Positions 1 through 6,594 of a DNA stretch of 11,430 nt are shown in pieces. This stretch comes from Acidimicrobiia bacterium. GTDB lineage: Bacteria; Actinomycetota; Acidimicrobiia; Spongiisociales; ZC4RG35. Numbering within the stretch: position 1 is the first letter of the stretch; the number at the start of each line of letters is the position of its first letter. The stretch is taken from contig JAUXMQ010000010.1 of NCBI GenBank assembly GCA_030623125.1, forward strand, positions 1 through 11,430, in the 5' to 3' direction. Under the pieces are notes generated by a model. That model was not told where the DNA came from. It did no database searches and saw only the letters and a program-made list of their open reading frames with translations. The position numbers and the translations under genes are program-made.

Positions 1-18
1 ACGGTGCCCTAGCGCCCC

Positions 19-39
19 GGCCACAAGCTCTCAGTGGCC
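19..39 (-). terminator. Possible stem-loop after the adenosyltransferase gene
   Basis: Read on the minus strand, the arms GGCCAC and GTGGCC form a perfect 6-bp stem around a 9-base loop. It begins 3 bases after the TAG stop of the corrinoid adenosyltransferase gene. No run of T follows, so it is not a textbook intrinsic terminator. Its position at the end of a four-gene operon makes a transcript-end or RNA-stabilising role plausible. Confidence 0.35.
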
Positions 40-42
40 TTT

Positions 43-612
43 CTAGTAGTCGATTCCCCGTCTAGCCATCACACCACGGTCGAAAGCATGCTTGATCTTC
101 GTCATTTCGGTGACCGTGTCGGCGATCTCCACCAGTTCCTCCGGGGCGTCGCGTCCGGTGAGAATGATGTTGACCTTTTCCGGCCGGCTGCGGATCGAAG
201 AGACAACCTCAGCCACATCAACCCAGCCCCAATTGATCGGGTAGGTCACCTCGTCAAGAACGATCAGGTCGTATCGGCCTGACTCGATCTTCACCTTTGC
301 GCTTTGCCATGCTTCTCGAGCGATCGCCTGAGACTCGTCCATATCATCGGAATCCCAGGTGAAACCGTCCCCGAGGACCCACCACTCGATCCCGATCTGA
401 CGCCCGATCTTCTCCTCCCCAACACTCCAGTCCCCCGACTTGAGAAACTGGATGACCACGACCTTCCAGCCCCTGGCGACGGCACGCATCGCAGTCCCGA
501 ACGCCGCGGTCGACTTGCCCTTGCCGTCGCCGGTGTTGATCAAGACGAGGGACGGCTCTCTGACGTTCCCCGTGGAAGGGGTCTCGGTTGGAGGGGTTTC
601 GTGATCAGTCAT
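43..612 (-). CDS. cobO: Corrinoid adenosyltransferase, CobO/BtuR (CobA) type
   Basis: This 189-residue protein should transfer the adenosyl group of ATP to the cobalt of reduced corrinoids, giving coenzyme B12 or adenosylcobinamide in the cytoplasm. A P-loop, GDGKGKST, lies at about residues 28-35, followed by an IQFLK strand, a Walker-B-like IVLDEV, an ILTGRDAP stretch, and the closing ARRGIDY typical of the family. The length matches the family. I chose the ATG at 612 because GAGG lies 7 bases upstream and the start overlaps the ATPase stop by 8 bases (ATGACTGA), as expected for translational coupling; a longer reading from 660 has no such support. It is the last gene of the riboswitch-controlled transport operon, so imported corrinoid is probably activated by it. 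Family assignment is firm; substrate preference (cobalamin or biosynthetic intermediate) is not visible. Confidence 0.93.
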   Translation of the reverse strand: MTDHETPPTETPSTGNVREPSLVLINTGDGKGKSTAAFGTAMRAVARGWKVVVIQFLKSGDWSVGEEKIGRQIGIEWWVLGDGFTWDSDDMDESQAIAREAWQSAKVKIESGRYDLIVLDEVTYPINWGWVDVAEVVSSIRSRPEKVNIILTGRDAPEELVEIADTVTEMTKIKHAFDRGVMARRGIDY

Positions 613-1360
613 TCGATCGCCTCGTGGGTATGACGTTGGGACCATCCTCGTCATGGACAACCCGTATCCCAGAACCGTAGTGAGACGTCAGATTCTCTTC
701 GGTGAGCACGCTGTGGGGTGGGCCGTCCGCCTGGATGAGCCCATCGGCCAGCAAAACCAGACGATCGGCAAATCTTCCTGCCAGCGTGAGATCGTGAACC
801 GCAGTGACAACAGTGAGGCCCTCCAGCTTGCGCAACTCATCGACTACCTCGAGGACATCGATGGCATGACCGACATCGAGGCTCGCCGTCGGCTCGTCGA
901 GCAACAAGATGTGCGCTTCCTGGGCAAGGGCCCTGGCAAGAACGGCTCTCTGCGATTCTCCACCTGACAGGGTTCCGAGAGGCCTGTTCGCCAACTCCTC
1001 CAGATTCAGTTTCTTCAGCGCCAACTGAACCGTGTCGTGGTCGTGTTTTCCCTCACTGCTGAGATATCCGATGTGTGGGGTCCTACCCAGCATCACATAG
1101 TCATCCATTCCCATCTCCTCGGGCATCCGTGGGCGTTGTGGCATCCAGGCGATGTCCAGACCCGGTCGACGATCGCCGTTGCCGAGCGACACCCGCCCAC
1201 CATGCTCGACCAGGCCGAGGGCTGCCTTCAGCATGGTCGATTTGCCAGAACCGTTGGGACCGATGAGACCCAGCCACTCGCCGCTCTGAACTTCCAAGCT
1301 GACCGGACCGAGAACCCGGGTCGATCCGTAGGTCACCTCGACGGATTCCCAGACGATCAT
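605..1360 (-). CDS. btuD: ABC transporter ATPase for corrinoid uptake (BtuD/FecE family)
   Basis: This 251-residue cytoplasmic ATPase should power a type II (FecCD/BtuCD) importer. All nucleotide-binding motifs are present: Walker A GPNGSGKST at about 34-42, a Q-loop in MPQRP near 73-77, the signature LSGGE at 131-135, Walker B ILLLDEP at 151-157, a D-loop ASLD and the switch histidine in AVHDL near 189. The ATG at 1360 overlaps the permease stop by 4 bases (ATGA) and has a GAGGGGG ribosome-binding site just upstream. The reading frame stays open further upstream to 1648, but that part lies opposite the permease reading and has no homologous look. Sequence alone could also fit an iron-siderophore importer; the riboswitch and the adenosyltransferase gene make corrinoid the better inference. 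Confidence 0.9.
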   Translation of the reverse strand: MIVWESVEVTYGSTRVLGPVSLEVQSGEWLGLIGPNGSGKSTMLKAALGLVEHGGRVSLGNGDRRPGLDIAWMPQRPRMPEEMGMDDYVMLGRTPHIGYLSSEGKHDHDTVQLALKKLNLEELANRPLGTLSGGESQRAVLARALAQEAHILLLDEPTASLDVGHAIDVLEVVDELRKLEGLTVVTAVHDLTLAGRFADRLVLLADGLIQADGPPHSVLTEENLTSHYGSGIRVVHDEDGPNVIPTRRSND

Positions 1361-2403
1361 CCGGGCCCCCTCATCGTCCGGAGGACGAGAACGAAGAATG
1401 GTGCGCCGAAGAAGGCCGTGACCACTCCGATCGGCAGCTCCGCCGGAGACACGATTGTCCTCGCCGCCACATCGGCGAACATCAGGAACGCCGCACCAAA
1501 CAAGAGAGACAGGGGCACGATAACCCGGTAGCTCCACCCGAAGAAGATCCTCACCGTGTGCGGGACGATGATGCCCACAAAGCCGATGAGGCCACTGACC
1601 GAGACGGCTGCGGCGGTGGCAAGGGTCGCCGCGATGACAACGATCCAACGAACCCTGCTCACATTCAACCCCAGCGCCGAAGCCTCTTCGTCACCAATGC
1701 CGAGAACGTCGAGCAAACGGCGAGTGCCAAGAAGGACCGCAGACGCCACAACCGCGTACGGCAGCAACGTCATCACCTCCCCCCATCCAACCGTCACAAG
1801 CCGGCCGAGGATCCACGAATAAACCTCCCGGAGGGTCTCGACATTGCGTTGGAGAAGGTATGTCTGGATGGCAGTGGCAAAAGCGGCCACTGCGACGCCT
1901 GCGAGAATCAACGAGGTGGTTGTCCTTCCGCCCACCGACCGCCCCAGGCCGTAAGTCACTGCAACCGCGACAAGCCCTCCAGCGAAGGCGAGGGGCGCGA
2001 TGAACCCGCTGTCTCCCGACCTGGCAAAGGCCAAGGTCGCCCCCAGTCCGGCTCCCGCGGCAACTCCCAACAGGTAAGGGTCGGCGAGGGAGTTCCGAAA
2101 CACGCCCTGATACGCCGCTCCTGCCACCGCCAATATCGCGCCGACCAGTCCACCGAGAACGACCCTCGGGAACCGGATCTCGAAGAGAACGGTGTGCTCC
2201 ACCTCGGTTAACCCGTGGTCGATCTCAATGAAAGGCAGAGCGTCGCCTATGGCGAGCAAGACACTCCAGACATCGATGTCGGCCGGCCCGACCAACAGAC
2301 CCGCTCCGGCCGCGGCGACCACAGCCGACACGCCTGTGGAGATGGCAATCCATCCCGGGCGCGAAGATCGCGCCGACGTGCTGGACGGGGACAGTGATAT
2401 CAA
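1357..2403 (-). CDS. btuC: Corrinoid ABC transporter permease (BtuC/FecCD family)
   Basis: This 348-residue, strongly hydrophobic protein should form the membrane channel of the importer, probably as a homodimer. Family landmarks are the IRFPRVVLGGLVGAILA helix around 76-92 followed by AAYQGVFRNSLADPYLLG, a cytoplasmic loop GDEEASALGLNV near 237-248 that would contact the ATPase, GLIGFVGIIVPHTVR near 271-285, and ELPIGVVTAFFGAPFF near 322-337. The stretch before TTG 2403 has no convincing start or family similarity. TTG at 2403 overlaps the lipoprotein gene's TGA by 4 bases (TTGA), mirroring the next junction, and gives a normal family length. A GGAG lies 11 bases upstream, which is a long spacing, so the start is likely rather than certain. 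Confidence 0.9.
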   Translation of the reverse strand: MISLSPSSTSARSSRPGWIAISTGVSAVVAAAGAGLLVGPADIDVWSVLLAIGDALPFIEIDHGLTEVEHTVLFEIRFPRVVLGGLVGAILAVAGAAYQGVFRNSLADPYLLGVAAGAGLGATLAFARSGDSGFIAPLAFAGGLVAVAVTYGLGRSVGGRTTTSLILAGVAVAAFATAIQTYLLQRNVETLREVYSWILGRLVTVGWGEVMTLLPYAVVASAVLLGTRRLLDVLGIGDEEASALGLNVSRVRWIVVIAATLATAAAVSVSGLIGFVGIIVPHTVRIFFGWSYRVIVPLSLLFGAAFLMFADVAARTIVSPAELPIGVVTAFFGAPFFVLVLRTMRGPG

Positions 2404-3320
2404 CCTGATGCAAACTCCGCAAGCGCATTGGAGATAGATTCGGCGAATTCGACAATTCGCGGACCGCCTCGCGACGCCACGTCGGAGTCGAGTTCCGCGA
2501 TGTGACCATTGCGCACTGCTGACATGACCTTCCATCCGGGTCTCAGCGACACGGTCTCGGCGCTCTCACCGTAGAAGACGTTGGCAAGGAAGATGATCTC
2601 GGGATCTGAGGTCACTATGAATTCCGAGGAGATCTGTGGGAATCCGAATGCCGACCCGTCGGCATCCGCCGGGTCGGCGATGTTCTCCATTCCGAACAGG
2701 CCGTAGATCTCCCCGAAGAAGGTCGACGAGGTGGCGGTGTAGAAGTCCGAGGAGATCTCGTGGTAGTAGGTCACCCCTTCTCCAAGGTCGCCCGACGCGG
2801 TGACAGCAGCTTCGAGACCGGCCTGGATGGCGGAGTTGGAGGCAGCGGCGCCTTCCACGTTTCCGGTCGCCTTCCCGAGAGCCTCGATCTGCCGATACAC
2901 GTCATCGACCGTGAAGGCGGATCCTTGGCTGAGGACCGGGATCCCGGCCGCCTCCAGACCCGTGATCAGCTCACCGGGATCGAAGAAGACGACCACGAGG
3001 TCGGGCTGGAGAGAGAGGATCGCCTCGAGATTCGGCGTGAATCCCGAAAGGTCGGTCATCGGCGCTGCTTGGGGAAAGTTGGACTGATCGTCGACCGCTA
3101 TCACCTGAGGACCGGCTCCGATGTCGAAGAGCATCTCGGTTGCCGTCGACGACAACGAGATAATGGCCTCGGGCCGAGTCTGGATGGTCACCGATCCATT
3201 GTCGGCTTCGACCGTGACCGGAAACTCCTGTGCGGTCTCAGCGGTCGTCGAGGTCGTTGCATCCGCTGCGCACGCCGTGGCTGTCAGCAGCAGTGCCGCG
3301 ATAAGTGCGGTCCTTCTCAC
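2400..3320 (-). CDS. btuF: Corrinoid-binding lipoprotein of the ABC importer (BtuF-like)
   Basis: This 306-residue extracellular solute-binding protein should deliver corrinoid to the permease. It has a basic N-terminus, a hydrophobic stretch and a lipobox ending TATAC, with the lipid-bearing cysteine at about residue 17, followed by a Thr/Ala/Ser-rich linker. The body looks like the periplasmic binding protein 2 family (TroA-like/BtuF fold): ISLSSTATEMLFDIGAG, LEAILSLQPDLVVV, AAGIPVL, and a C-terminal VEFAESISNAL helix. I prefer the GTG at 3320, because GGAGG lies 9 bases upstream. The alternative ATG at 3329 abuts that GGAGG with no spacer and lies inside a hairpin. The riboswitch and downstream adenosyltransferase argue for corrinoid rather than siderophore binding, although the ligand is inferred. 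Confidence 0.87.
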   Translation of the reverse strand: MRRTALIAALLLTATACAADATTSTTAETAQEFPVTVEADNGSVTIQTRPEAIISLSSTATEMLFDIGAGPQVIAVDDQSNFPQAAPMTDLSGFTPNLEAILSLQPDLVVVFFDPGELITGLEAAGIPVLSQGSAFTVDDVYRQIEALGKATGNVEGAAASNSAIQAGLEAAVTASGDLGEGVTYYHEISSDFYTATSSTFFGEIYGLFGMENIADPADADGSAFGFPQISSEFIVTSDPEIIFLANVFYGESAETVSLRPGWKVMSAVRNGHIAELDSDVASRGGPRIVEFAESISNALAEFASG

Positions 3321-3347
3321 AAAAAACATCCTCCGATCTGGAGGATG
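3321..3347 (-). terminator. Terminator/ribosome-site hairpin of the B12 riboswitch
   Basis: On the minus strand CATCCTCC, a 5-base loop AGATC and GGAGGATG form a perfect 8-bp hairpin at 3347-3327, followed directly by six T at 3326-3321. This is a compact intrinsic terminator. The same 3' arm contains the GGAGG that would serve the GTG at 3320, so the hairpin would also hide the ribosome-binding site. Its position between the B12 aptamer and the first gene marks it as the expression platform. Termination and translational blocking are both possible; the sequence does not decide between them. Confidence 0.72.
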
Positions 3348-3389
3348 AAGAGGTGTGGCTTCCCTGAGCGCACGGTGCCGTCTTCATCC
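3343..3389 (-). promoter_or_regulatory. Candidate antiterminator pairing in the riboswitch leader
   Basis: The transcript segment GGATGAAGA (3389-3381) is perfectly complementary over 9 bases to TCTTCATCC (3351-3343). The second segment overlaps the 5' arm of the terminator hairpin (3347-3340) by five bases, so the two helices exclude each other. This is what an antiterminator competing with the terminator would look like. The pairing is seen directly in the sequence; its role is inferred. Confidence 0.55.
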
Positions 3390-3394
3390 GAGAC

Positions 3395-3540
3395 ATTCAC
3401 GTGGCTCCGAGGTCAGGCGACCTGGCTCATACCTGCTTCGGTCGCAGACCGAAGGAGGCCTTCACAGTTGCGGGACAGCACCGGGTTCTAACCGACTTCG
3501 CTGGCCCTCAGAGCATCTGCCGGTAGTGGCAGGTAGGTGT
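3395..3540 (-). ncRNA. Cobalamin riboswitch (aptamer)
   Basis: The minus-strand leader carries the two best-known landmarks of B12 riboswitches. The first is a B12 box, AGCCAGGTCGCCTGACC, within 3411-3430. The second is the core CCCGCAACTGTGA at 3474-3462, preceded by GAAGTCGGTTAG and AACCCGGTGCTGT (about 3499-3475), which match the usual GAAG-CGGT...AA-CCGG-CTG pattern. A variable stem CTTCGGT/ACCGAAG sits between them, and a CTGCC/GGCAG hairpin lies near the 5' end. It should bind a cobalamin and repress the transport and adenosylation operon when B12 is plentiful. The exact ends are estimates. A TAGGGT at 3547-3542 could be the -10 box, putting the transcript start near 3535, but no -35 box is evident. 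Confidence 0.92.
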
Positions 3541-3541
3541 G

Positions 3542-3547
3542 ACCCTA
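3542..3547 (-). promoter_or_regulatory. Possible -10 box of the B12 operon
   Basis: Minus-strand TAGGGT fits the loose actinobacterial TANNNT -10 pattern and would start transcription near 3535, just where the aptamer begins. I found no -35 element at the usual distance, so this is a weak call. Only about 30 bases separate the htrA stop from the leader and no terminator is visible there, so readthrough from the htrA transcript is also possible. Confidence 0.3.
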
Positions 3548-3576
3548 GTGCAGGAGAGAGATGACTGCCGTCGACC

Positions 3577-4674
3577 TCAACTCAGGTCGTCGTCGCCCCG
3601 AACTCCAAGTGTGACTACGAGGACAAGCTCCTCACCGTCACGGATCAGGACCAGGTCAACGACCTCACCTGGACGATGCGCGCGAACCTGGGCGGCGAGA
3701 TCATCGATGCCCTGGATCTCGACGCCATCGATTGCGATGACGACATCGCCGACTTCGATCTCTGCCTCCTCTGCGGCAGTACCCGGTATCACCTCGGTGA
3801 TCAATGCCCCCGCCTGGCCCTCTGACACGAATTCTCCGGTCACGCCGAGGAAGGCCGTCTCAATTGACTCTCCGGAAACGATGCTGTCGGCGTAGTCCAT
3901 TGCGATCTTGGCGGGAACGGCGAACCCGACACCGTCGTTGGCGCCGGACTCGGTGAAGATCGAAACATTGATGCCCACCACCTGACCGTTGCGATCCACA
4001 AGCGGCCCACCGGAGTTTCCTGGATTTATCGCAGCATCGGTCTGCACCATCGATACACAGGACGCGAACCCGCAGTTCGTCTGGTCGATAGCCGAGACGA
4101 TTCCTGCCGTTACCGTCGACTCAAGCCCCCACGGACTGCCGATTGCAACGGCCAGTTGACCCACGCGGGGCTTCTCGAGCGTGAACACGGCAGCCGGAAT
4201 GCCGGTCTTGTCGACCTGGATCACAGCGATGTCGACTTCGGCAACAGCGCCGACCACCGCGCCAGTTATCTGCTCGCCGTTGGCAAATCGGATGCTCACC
4301 GTCTCGTCGTCACCGACCACGTGGGCAGCCGTCATGATCAGGCCGCTGCTGTCGTAGATTACACCTGATCCAAGTCCGAACGAGGTTTGGATATGGACGA
4401 CCGAAGGGAGAATCACGTCGGCGGCATCGGCGATTGGCTCCTCACCGGGGACATAACTGGGCACATCAACCTGAACCCGCTCGAACGTCGTGGTGGTCGT
4501 GTCGGCGGTAGCTGTTGCGACATCGACGTCACCAGTCGTGTCCGATGTTGGAGGGTCAATCCAGTAGATGCCCGCGACCAGGGCGGCAACACCGGCGAAA
4601 TAGAGAAGTGACGACCCGATACCGCGTCCCTTCTTCTTCTTTGACCCACCTGTCGGCGGTGATTCAATGCTCAA
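3577..4674 (-). CDS. Membrane-anchored HtrA/DegP-like serine protease with PDZ domain (PepD-like)
   Basis: This 365-residue protein has a short basic cytoplasmic tail (KKKKGRG), one membrane helix at about 22-39, a Thr-rich linker to about 64 and an extracytoplasmic trypsin-like domain. The triad is complete: His118 in TAAHVVG, Asp148 in EVDIAVI and Ser221 in GNSGGPLV. A PDZ domain follows from about 275 to 360 (FLGVTGEF, VIPGTAAEEAEIEVGDVVIAIDG). It should degrade or refold damaged envelope proteins. Cys201 and Cys206 lie shortly before the active serine and could form a disulfide. The TTG start is supported by AGGAGG at 4687-4682 with a 7-base spacer. It follows a response regulator and kinase in the order of mycobacterial mprA-mprB-pepD, so control by that system is a reasonable inference. 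Protease family is firm; substrates are unknown. Confidence 0.93.
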   Translation of the reverse strand: MSIESPPTGGSKKKKGRGIGSSLLYFAGVAALVAGIYWIDPPTSDTTGDVDVATATADTTTTTFERVQVDVPSYVPGEEPIADAADVILPSVVHIQTSFGLGSGVIYDSSGLIMTAAHVVGDDETVSIRFANGEQITGAVVGAVAEVDIAVIQVDKTGIPAAVFTLEKPRVGQLAVAIGSPWGLESTVTAGIVSAIDQTNCGFASCVSMVQTDAAINPGNSGGPLVDRNGQVVGINVSIFTESGANDGVGFAVPAKIAMDYADSIVSGESIETAFLGVTGEFVSEGQAGALITEVIPGTAAEEAEIEVGDVVIAIDGVEIQGIDDLAAQVRAHRPGEVVDLVLIRDGEELVLVVTLGVRGDDDLS

Positions 4675-4681
4675 TCTTTGA

Positions 4682-4687
4682 CCTCCT
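4682..4687 (-). promoter_or_regulatory. Ribosome-binding site that fixes the htrA TTG start
   Basis: A perfect AGGAGG lies 7 bases before the TTG at 4674 and no better in-frame start exists nearby. It is the evidence for a rare start codon in the protease gene. Confidence 0.75.
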
Positions 4688-4714
4688 GGCGGTCACCAGC
4701 GTATGAGCCAACCA

Positions 4715-4741
4715 TTAAGCGGACCCTAAATCTTCCGTTAA
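4715..4741. promoter_or_regulatory. Inverted TTAACGGA-type motif upstream of htrA
   Basis: The plus strand holds TTAAGCGGA (4715-4723) and TCCGTTAA (4734-4741), which is an imperfect inverted repeat of TTAACGGA with one inserted G in the left arm. The right arm overlaps the stop codon of the kinase gene. An almost identical element, TTAACGGATGAATAAA, lies upstream of the response regulator gene at 6595-6610. Between the two loci, TTAACGGA-GA-T-A is shared. Position and recurrence suggest an operator, most simply for the neighbouring response regulator, but this is inference from a few copies. Confidence 0.45.
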
Positions 4742-5895
4742 ACGTTGGTAAATGGCGAGACACCCGGCGGCGCTTCTCCCGCTTGCTCGGTGGGAATCCA
4801 CACCACCATGGTGGCGCCCTCCTCCTTACCGGAAAACGAGGAGAGTGCCCCACCATGTGCTTCGGCAATCTGAGTGACTATCGATAGCCCCAATCCGACC
4901 CGGGCGCCTTCAGCCTCGCTCGGCAATCCGGGCCCTTGGTCCTCCACTCCCAGCCACGCCCAGCCCTCGCTCACACCACACCCCACGACAATCGTCGAGC
5001 CGGTCGGCGCAGCCCTGTGCGCGTTGTCCAGGAGATTGGAAAGAGCGCGGTCGAGGGACACCTCGACACCCTTGATCAAAGTCGGGTTGACCACAGAGAC
5101 CACCACCAGTTCCTTCTCCAGCGCGACAGGCTCGAACTCGGCAGCCTTTGCTTCGACCAGATCGGCCAGATCCAAGGTCACCGACTGAGCCTGACCGGAC
5201 TGGAGACGCGCCGCTGCCAACAGGTCATCAATCATCCGGGACATCTTGACAGCATTCCGCTTGATGATCCCGCCGGCTTTCTCCCAATCAGCGATCTGCG
5301 CGTCGGGGTCGCCGGCGACAATCTCGACGTTGGAGCGAATCACGGCCAGAGGCGTCCGCAGATCATGACTGGTGTCCGCCAGAAACCTCCTCTGGCTGGT
5401 GAAAGCCCGGTCGAGTCGCTCCAGCATCCCGTCGAAGGTGTTCGCCAAACGAGTCAGTTCGTCATCGGGACCATCGAGGTCGATCCTCCGCGAGAGATCC
5501 GATGCCTGGATCTCTCGCGCAACGGTGGTGATCTCCTCGACCGGCTTGAGAAAGCGGCCGGACATGATCCAGCCCACAGCGATGCTCAACAGGAAGAGCA
5601 CTACCAGAGCGATGATCGTGAACTGGGCCACACGATTGAGGACGAGCTCGTTGTATACATACTCGATCGCCCGCACCTCGATCTCCTCCAAACGCGGCAT
5701 GATCACGATGCGGCCATCGTTGAGGACCACCCTCTGACCGGTGACGATCACGGTCGTCATCGTTTGTGATCGAAGCCACTGCCGCAAGGCCAGGTACACC
5801 ACACCGAGGACCGCTCCGCCAAGGCCGAATACCACCGCGGAGTACTGAACTGAGAGACGGAACCGAATCGACTGCCAGCTAGTAGTGCGTCGCAC
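4738..5895 (-). CDS. HAMP-containing sensor histidine kinase (MprB-like)
   Basis: This 385-residue membrane kinase should sense an envelope signal and phosphorylate the regulator encoded just upstream. Helix 1 is at about 20-37. A short extracytoplasmic loop runs from about 38 to 89, with helix 2 at about 92-111 and a HAMP domain near 112-165. The phosphoacceptor His177 sits in SHDLRTPL. In the ATPase domain the N-box is SNLLDNAHRAA (Asn291), the G1 box EDQGPGLP (Asp319) and the G2 box GLGLS near 334-338. GTG at 5895 shares one base with the regulator's TAG stop and has GAGG four bases upstream; the longer reading to 6021 only runs antisense-like over the regulator. The short sensor loop resembles other small two-helix kinases more than a large ligand-binding type. 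The MprB resemblance rests on gene order as much as sequence. Confidence 0.92.
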   Translation of the reverse strand: MRRTTSWQSIRFRLSVQYSAVVFGLGGAVLGVVYLALRQWLRSQTMTTVIVTGQRVVLNDGRIVIMPRLEEIEVRAIEYVYNELVLNRVAQFTIIALVVLFLLSIAVGWIMSGRFLKPVEEITTVAREIQASDLSRRIDLDGPDDELTRLANTFDGMLERLDRAFTSQRRFLADTSHDLRTPLAVIRSNVEIVAGDPDAQIADWEKAGGIIKRNAVKMSRMIDDLLAAARLQSGQAQSVTLDLADLVEAKAAEFEPVALEKELVVVSVVNPTLIKGVEVSLDRALSNLLDNAHRAAPTGSTIVVGCGVSEGWAWLGVEDQGPGLPSEAEGARVGLGLSIVTQIAEAHGGALSSFSGKEEGATMVVWIPTEQAGEAPPGVSPFTNV

Positions 5896-6569
5896 TATTC
5901 CTCTAGCCGATAACCGCGGCCGGCGACGGTTGTGATCAGCGGCGGGTCCCCGAGTTTCTTGCGGAGATTGCTGACGGTCACCCGAACGACGTTGGTGAGC
6001 GGATCGGTCATCTCGTCCCATACGTGCTCGAGCAGATGCTCCTGACCCAAGACAATGCCGGCATGGGCCATGAAGTAATGAAGAAGAGCGAACTCCTTGG
6101 CGGTGAGATCGAGTGGGACGTCGTGGCGTGTCGCTACGAACCTCGCGTGGTCCATGACGAGCGGGCCGACCTCGAGAACCGGGTCGACGTCGGGCTCGCG
6201 GCGAAGCAATGCTCTGACCCGGGCAGACAACTCATCGAACGCAAAGGGCTTGACCAGATAGTCGTCGGCGCCCGAGTCCAGACCGGCCACTCTGTCTTCT
6301 ACCTCATCTCGCGCTGTCAGCATCAGGATGCGGGGGCGGCCACCTTCAAGGGTCGGAAGCTCGCCCGACACGAGTCCCCGACAGAGTTGGAGGCCCGACC
6401 CATCGGGAAGATTCCAGTCGAGAAGGGCAAGGTCGTAGCCGGCGGAGCGAAGCTTGATGTCGGCCTCGAGCGCGGTATGGGCAACGTCAACGGCATGGCC
6501 GTCGCGTCGCAATCCGCGGGCGATCGCATCTGCGAGATCGGGTTCGTCTTCCACTACGAGTAAACGCAC
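5895..6569 (-). CDS. OmpR/PhoB-family response regulator (MprA-like)
   Basis: This 224-residue DNA-binding regulator has a receiver domain (1 to about 115) with acidic residues Glu7, Asp8 and Glu9, phosphoacceptor Asp51 in LALLDWNLPDG, Thr85 in MLTARDE and Lys107 in VKPFAFDE. A winged-helix domain follows (about 127-224) with LTAKEFALLHYF, the VRVTVSNLRKKLG recognition region and the closing GRGYRLEE. It should be phosphorylated by the kinase encoded directly downstream and control stress genes, probably including the protease two genes on. The start is GTG at 6569. Upstream there is only a weak GAAGA. A TAGCTT lies 8 bases before the GTG, so a leaderless transcript is possible. A TTAACGGA element lies about 26 bases before the start, consistent with autoregulation. 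Confidence 0.94.
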   Translation of the reverse strand: MRLLVVEDEPDLADAIARGLRRDGHAVDVAHTALEADIKLRSAGYDLALLDWNLPDGSGLQLCRGLVSGELPTLEGGRPRILMLTARDEVEDRVAGLDSGADDYLVKPFAFDELSARVRALLRREPDVDPVLEVGPLVMDHARFVATRHDVPLDLTAKEFALLHYFMAHAGIVLGQEHLLEHVWDEMTDPLTNVVRVTVSNLRKKLGDPPLITTVAGRGYRLEE

Positions 6570-6577
6570 GTTCTTCG

Positions 6578-6583
6578 AAGCTA
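6578..6583 (-). promoter_or_regulatory. Possible -10 box for leaderless transcription of the regulator operon
   Basis: Minus-strand TAGCTT fits TANNNT and is 8 bases from the GTG start, so transcription would begin at or next to the start codon. No convincing -35 box is visible. Leaderless messages are common in Actinobacteria, but this single short match is weak evidence. Confidence 0.25.
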
Positions 6584-6594
6584 GACGAGCCGTG

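Noticed and set aside
1361..1648. N-terminal extension of the ABC ATPase frame
   Set aside because: It is Arg/Cys/His-rich, covers the permease C-terminus, and the ATG at 1360 has both a ribosome site and a 4-base overlap.
2760..3491. Long plus-strand frame (243 residues) opposite the lipoprotein gene and riboswitch
   Set aside because: Composition is Arg/Gly/Asp-rich without domain features, and it crosses the riboswitch; the minus-strand gene has a lipobox and a binding-protein fold.
4936..5769. Plus-strand frame of 277 residues opposite the histidine kinase
   Set aside because: It is a mirror frame of a kinase with all catalytic boxes intact; the residue mix (many His, Arg, Gln, Asp) is typical of antisense frames in GC-rich DNA.
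5896..6021. N-terminal extension of the kinase frame
   Set aside because: Arg-rich and overlapping the regulator's DNA-binding domain; GTG at 5895 has GAGG upstream and adjoins the regulator stop.
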